Shown piece by piece: positions 45,212 to 48,632 of a stretch of DNA of 48,632 nucleotides. The stretch is from Defluviitaleaceae bacterium (lineage in GTDB: Bacteria > Bacillota > Clostridia > Lachnospirales > WQUN01). Below the pieces are notes generated by a model. The model had not been told where the DNA came from and ran no database searches. It worked only from the letters and a program-made list of their open reading frames with translations. The stretch spans positions 1-48,632 of the forward strand of contig WQVF01000021.1 in the NCBI GenBank assembly GCA_009781725.1. Reading direction: 5' to 3'. Position 1 is the stretch's first letter, and every line of letters starts with the position of its first letter. The translations under genes were made by a program, and so were the position numbers.

Positions 45212-45394
45212 CTATAGGAGGGAATCGCCAGGGTGGTCCGAGTGCTCGTCGGATGGCTCTGGGCACTCGATAATTGGTGAACTTCGGGGTCTGCAGCCAG
45301 GTAAAATTGGGTCATCGTCACAGGCGAATACCGTTACTGTACTACCAAAAATTAAGACGAACGCAATAACAATTGAGATTAATCGTTTTTTCAT
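45212..45394 (-). CDS. Small secreted peptide, candidate quorum-sensing propeptide (or RiPP precursor)
   Basis: 60 residues. Its ATG overlaps the regulator stop (ATGA, 45391-45394) and GGGAGA lies 11 bases upstream in the regulator gene. Residues 1-24 are a clean Sec signal (MKKR, then a hydrophobic core IVIAFVLIFGS, ending VFA). The mature 36 residues start Cys25 and contain three Cys and many Pro, Asp and Ser, ending HPGDSLL. Position, size and secretion signal match Phr, PapR and NprX propeptides, which are encoded just after their TPR receptor and are trimmed outside to a short C-terminal peptide. VFAC could also be a weak lipobox. Because a radical SAM maturase is nearby, it might alternatively be a modified peptide precursor. 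Confidence 0.65.
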   Translation of the reverse strand: MKKRLISIVIAFVLIFGSTVTVFACDDDPILPGCRPRSSPIIECPEPSDEHSDHPGDSLL

Positions 45395-46656
45395 AGCTCT
45401 ATGTCTCCCTTTATAAGTTTATTTGATAATTCGTATGCTAAGAAGCTATATTCTGCTGATTGTTTATATTTCTGCTGTTGCTCATAAAACTTACCCAGTT
45501 TATAGTAGTAGCTTGCTGCATCTTGGTATTTTCCATATGATAGCAAACAAGGGATTGCGACTTTTTCCATATGCAAGCGAGATTGATTGGCATTCAACAG
45601 CATAGAGTGTTTAAGTGAACTCAGCAATGTATGATATAAGGTGCCTTTATCAGCGAGCTGTAACCCTTTATCTAAACAGTCCATACCTTCATCAATTTTA
45701 TTATCAGTCAATAATATCCGGGCCCTAAGATAAAAGTTATAATTATGTGAGCCCTTATTTTCTGTAATGCATAATGCCGCTTCATCAAGATATTTTAATG
45801 CATTAGTGGTATCTTCTAATTTACTATAAGCAATAGCCAAGCGGTGGTACATTCCACTTAAAGCACTATTTGTCCCATATCGCTCTCTTTCATCCCGTAT
45901 GCAGTCATAAAGAATGGCAATTGCTTCGTGACATCTTCCACTATTACTGTAATTAGCGGCTATAAGAAGCCTGATATAACCATCGAATCTATGGATAGGC
46001 GTTTCTTTGGCCATCTTCTGTGCTGCTTCCAGATATTTTATTGCCAAAGATACATAACCCATATTGGTTAAACAATTTGCGATATTATAGTTGAGCATTA
46101 CATCGTCCAGGCCCAAATGGTTACCCAACTTCTCAGCTTCACAAAATGAGTTTAAAGCTCTTTTATACTGCCTGTTAGTTAACTCACGGATTCCAACAAG
46201 CCTGTAATACCAATGAAGCTGTTCATCATTAAAATCATGTTTCTGAGCATATAGCGAACCCATTACTTTTTTGTATGCTTCGGCATTACCCACTGAGTAA
46301 TAGAAACTGGCACTAAATAAATCATACAGTGCTTTCAAATCTTTATCGCACGACCACTCTGCACCTTGTGCAAGTATAGGTTGTAGTTCCTTTGCCTTAT
46401 GAAACTCTCCGTAAACGACATTGCTTCTCCAGTCGTATAACTGATGTTTATACTGTATTACTTCATCATTGGTAAGGGGTACACCGGGTAATCCAACTGC
46501 TGCCCTAAATGTGTCAAGTACTTCACTAGTAATAGGACGCTTTTCACATTCCCAAGCACTTACATAGGACCTTGTATAATTCATCATTTTGGCCAGTGCT
46601 TCTTGGGAGAGTTTTTTCTTTTCTCTGATTTGTTTAATTTTATTTGCTAATGTCAC
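45391..46656 (-). CDS. XRE-TPR regulator, candidate RRNPP receptor paired with a propeptide
   Basis: 421 residues using GTG at 46656, nine bases after GGAGG; the ATG at 46674 places that site inside the gene and was rejected. HTH at about residues 3-58 (LANKIKQIREKKKLSQEALAKMM, SYVSAWECEKRP). The following 350 residues are TPR-like repeats (for example LNYNIANCLTNMGYVSLAIKYLEAAQ, LSGMYHRLAIAYSKLEDTTNALKYLDEA). It is of the same class as 5500-6876 and 31750-33066 but more distant. The overlapping propeptide gene gives the classic receptor-pheromone arrangement. It is divergent from the radical SAM gene, its likely target, across 352 bases. Confidence 0.82.
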   Translation of the reverse strand: MTLANKIKQIREKKKLSQEALAKMMNYTRSYVSAWECEKRPITSEVLDTFRAAVGLPGVPLTNDEVIQYKHQLYDWRSNVVYGEFHKAKELQPILAQGAEWSCDKDLKALYDLFSASFYYSVGNAEAYKKVMGSLYAQKHDFNDEQLHWYYRLVGIRELTNRQYKRALNSFCEAEKLGNHLGLDDVMLNYNIANCLTNMGYVSLAIKYLEAAQKMAKETPIHRFDGYIRLLIAANYSNSGRCHEAIAILYDCIRDERERYGTNSALSGMYHRLAIAYSKLEDTTNALKYLDEAALCITENKGSHNYNFYLRARILLTDNKIDEGMDCLDKGLQLADKGTLYHTLLSSLKHSMLLNANQSRLHMEKVAIPCLLSYGKYQDAASYYYKLGKFYEQQQKYKQSAEYSFLAYELSNKLIKGDIEL

Positions 46657-46702
46657 GATAATCAACCTCCGCATGTCGACAATTTGCTATAATTTTCATG
46701 GA

Positions 46703-46733
46703 ATTATAACCAGAATATGCACTGTTTTGTCAA
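46703..46733 (-). promoter_or_regulatory. Promoter of the XRE-TPR/propeptide genes
   Basis: On the minus strand, TTGACA (46733-46728) and TATAAT (46708-46703), both consensus, with a long 19-base spacer. The -35 overlaps the first TGTCAACA motif, so a regulator bound there would control access. Confidence 0.6.
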
Positions 46734-46930
46734 CACCCCTGTAAGCCAGTAAAATACAGGTTTGCGGGGATTTATGGTGTCTATATGTATGACCTAAATG
46801 CACATCAATGTGTATAATAATGGATATTTTCGGGGCGTAAATATCTATTTTGTCAACAAAAGCATCCAAAATCAGTCTAAAACAGCCGTATGAGCACATG
46901 TTTTTCATAGAAATTGTTGACACCACCGTA

Positions 46931-46959
46931 TTGACTATGGCGTTGTTGCCTCGTAAACT
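46931..46959 (+). promoter_or_regulatory. Candidate promoter of the radical SAM gene
   Basis: TTGACT (46931-46936), 17 bases, TAAACT (46954-46959), about 50 bases before the chosen ATG. The inverted TGTCAACA motif at 46915-46922 lies just upstream of the -35, a position suited to an activator. Confidence 0.45.
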
Positions 46960-47008
46960 CGCAATACAAACAGCTTGTGAAGAAACAATGACGGAGCGGG
47001 GTGGGTAT

Positions 47009-48430
47009 ATGGCAGTTATAATCAAGACGTTTTCTACGCCTGGTGGGAAATATGTATATGATAGGGAGACACATTCACTTTTGGCTGTCAGTAATGAGGA
47101 ATTTGATGCTTGCCAGAGGGTTGAATCAAATACAGCAAATAATGACGATTGGAAGTTATTACAGCGTTATAGGGATCAGGGGTATCTGAAAGAGAGTTGT
47201 CTTAATGAAATAATACACCCTGATACGAAATATATGCCTTTCTACTTGCAAAGCGGAATGAGTTCAATAGTTATGCAAGTCACACAGAATTGCAATTTAC
47301 GCTGTAGCTACTGTGCGTATGGCGGAGGATATGGCACCCAGCGAACACACAGTAATAAAACCATGTCATTGGAACTTATGAAAAAATGTGTTGACTTTGT
47401 CATGGCGAGGTCAAGGGATGTAAATCTAATATCTATCGGATTTTATGGCGGCGAGCCTCTTATGGAAATAGGCAAAATTAAAGACTGCGTTGCATATATT
47501 AAAGACAGTTACAGAGGACGGGAGGTTATATACACTCTAACAACAAATGGCACATTTTTTTCTGACGATACTATTTCCTTCCTTGCGGAAAATAACTTTA
47601 ATACATTGATTAGTTTTGACGGGCCTCGTGAGTGGCAGGATAAAAATCGCGTATATCCTGATGGCAGGGGAACGTTTGATGACATACTAAAAAATGTAAA
47701 ACGCATAAAGGATTGTTATCCTCAGTATTACAATAATATATCCTTTACAACAGTTGTAGCACCAGGCACTGATTTTTCGTGTGTTAATGAATTCTATAGC
47801 TCGGATGATATTGTTGCAGGGAATTTAGCAAACTTCAACACGGTAAGGGAAAGTGGTGCTGATAAAAGTATAGTTTATGATGATTTCTATCATGCAACCC
47901 ATAACTACCAAACCATGAAGCATCTCTTGGCAGCTATCGGCTTATATGACAGTGCAAAAACATCAAAGTTATTTGAACGGGATATGGGAATGATTGCAAG
48001 ACTATATTCCAAATTATCAAAAAGTGAAATCCAAGAAAAAGCCCATCCTGGTGGCCCATGTTTGCCTGGATCAATGCGTCCTTTCGTTGATGTTGATGGT
48101 AGAATCTTCCCCTGTGAGCGAGTTATGGAAGGAACCGAAGCCATGCAAATAGGGCACATTGACACAGGTTTTATCATGGAAAAAATAGACGCCATGCTAA
48201 ATGTGGGTAAATTGACAGAAGCAGAGTGTATGGCATGTTGGAATTTTATTGAATGTGGCTTGTGTGTTGCGGCATGTGATGATAACGGGCAGCTTAGTGG
48301 GAAAGAGCGATTGAAGTATTGTAATGGGGTAAAAAATAATTTTATTTATTCCCTGTTCACTATATGTTTATTACTTGAAAATGAATATGACTTTGAAAAA
48401 TATTCTAAAGAGTACTTAAGAAATTTGTGA
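47009..48430 (+). CDS. Radical SAM/SPASM peptide maturase, CcpM-like
   Basis: 473 residues from MAVIIKTFSTPGGKYVYD at 47009, preceded by GGAGCGGGG. The N-terminal 75 residues form a peptide-recognition-type region ending in a HPxT segment. The radical SAM cluster motif CNLRCSYC (CxxxCxxC) follows VTQN at about residue 93, then AYGGGYGTQRTH; GFYGGEPLME is the SAM-binding GGE-type motif. The C-terminal part is a SPASM domain with at least seven Cys (GGPCLPGSM, FPCER, CMACWNFIECGLCVAAC, KYC) that should hold auxiliary Fe-S clusters. From memory, the layout resembles Cys-rich-peptide maturases of clostridia (CLI_3235/CcpM class). Such enzymes install thioether or other crosslinks in a ribosomal peptide. 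A convincing precursor gene is not seen next to it except the 60-residue peptide at 45212-45394. Confidence 0.88.
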   Translation: MAVIIKTFSTPGGKYVYDRETHSLLAVSNEEFDACQRVESNTANNDDWKLLQRYRDQGYLKESCLNEIIHPDTKYMPFYLQSGMSSIVMQVTQNCNLRCSYCAYGGGYGTQRTHSNKTMSLELMKKCVDFVMARSRDVNLISIGFYGGEPLMEIGKIKDCVAYIKDSYRGREVIYTLTTNGTFFSDDTISFLAENNFNTLISFDGPREWQDKNRVYPDGRGTFDDILKNVKRIKDCYPQYYNNISFTTVVAPGTDFSCVNEFYSSDDIVAGNLANFNTVRESGADKSIVYDDFYHATHNYQTMKHLLAAIGLYDSAKTSKLFERDMGMIARLYSKLSKSEIQEKAHPGGPCLPGSMRPFVDVDGRIFPCERVMEGTEAMQIGHIDTGFIMEKIDAMLNVGKLTEAECMACWNFIECGLCVAACDDNGQLSGKERLKYCNGVKNNFIYSLFTICLLLENEYDFEKYSKEYLRNL

Positions 48431-48632
48431 AAAGATGATGCAATATCTAATCAGAAAACGGTCAATAGAAGAGAGGAAGCACTTGAATTATGATAAAGAA
48501 GCTATCTATACGCCAATCAAGGTTTAAAAACACAGGAAAGCACAAGCAATTCTAGCAAAGATGAAAGCAAACAACCCAGCCAAAGAGCGAACCTTGGAAG
48601 CGCGTTGAATATTGGTTTTTTCGATAATCCAG
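48431..48632. other. Region downstream of the radical SAM gene, unresolved
   Basis: About 200 bases to the window end. A 30-codon frame (48435-48527, MMQYLIRKRS...) and a 21-codon frame (48490-48555, MIKKLSIRQS...) have weak or poorly spaced sites. A third frame is open from 48497 past the end of the window but lacks an ATG, GTG or well-placed TTG start. A precursor or transporter gene could begin here or just beyond the edge. Confidence 0.3.

Larger units (their letters stand above)
46657..47008. promoter_or_regulatory. Divergent regulatory region between XRE-TPR receptor and radical SAM gene
   Basis: 352 bases. The 11-mer TTTTGTCAACA occurs twice, at 46725-46735 and 46848-46858 (123 bases apart), and the 8-mer core recurs inverted at 46915-46922. 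A dyad GATATTT...AAATATC lies at 46823-46845. These are candidate sites for the receptor. In-frame codons upstream of 47009 on the plus strand continue open to 46850, but no ribosome binding site supports an earlier start. Confidence 0.5.

Overview
The window looks like chromosomal DNA from an uncultured anaerobic Firmicute, most likely a Clostridia or Lachnospiraceae-like lineage. The signs are Gram-positive surface proteins (two giant sortase-type LPxTG beta-helix proteins, a lipoprotein, an S-layer-homology protein, WG-repeat proteins), strong AGGAGG ribosome binding sites, low-to-moderate GC, XRE-TPR regulators, a CptIN-type type III toxin-antitoxin locus and a CcpM-like radical SAM enzyme. 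I saw no rRNA, tRNA, CRISPR array, transposase or phage module.

Layout. 1-219: tail of a surface protein with an InlB-type repeat. 1115-6876: a 1344-residue LPxTG adhesin followed by an XRE-TPR regulator. 6950-11004 (minus): a five-gene operon, ABC ATPase, two ABC-2 permeases, DesK-type kinase, NarL-type regulator, every junction overlapping by 1-4 bases. 11266-15405 (plus): an OmpR/HK two-component pair and an exported WG-repeat protein. 15602-27139: an eight-gene plus-strand operon with a VWA-like lipoprotein, a four-TM protein, a tubulin/FtsZ-like protein, a 1248-residue actin/Hsp70-like ATPase, a single-pass acidic membrane protein, a 59-residue protein, a coiled-coil membrane protein and a membrane-anchored class-3-type lipase. 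27386-33066: a second LPxTG adhesin (minus) divergent from a paralogous XRE-TPR regulator. 33192-33977: type III toxin-antitoxin locus. 34239-39730: NYN ribonuclease-like protein, cardiolipin synthase, HD hydrolase, small holin-like membrane protein, ribosomal protein L28. 39944-45115: zinc-ribbon/SH3 protein, WG-SLH protein and subtilase in one plus-strand run. 45212-48430: a putative peptide-quorum-sensing unit (XRE-TPR receptor plus overlapping secreted propeptide) divergent from a radical SAM/SPASM peptide maturase.

How the parts may work together. Three themes stand out. (1) RRNPP-like XRE-TPR sensors occur three times, twice beside a giant adhesin and once with its own candidate pheromone beside a RiPP maturase and a subtilase, which suggests peptide-signalled control of surface proteins and a peptide product. 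(2) The tubulin-like plus actin/Hsp70-like operon looks like a multi-component, envelope-linked NTPase system with a lipase. (3) Palindromic mobile repeats are abundant: TA-flanked MITE-like elements (one inserted in frame in the subtilase gene, close to its catalytic serine) and CGTCATCCCGG-type palindromes nested between convergent genes.

Start codons were chosen by ribosome binding site and family alignment. All functions are predictions from reading the sequence; no search was run.
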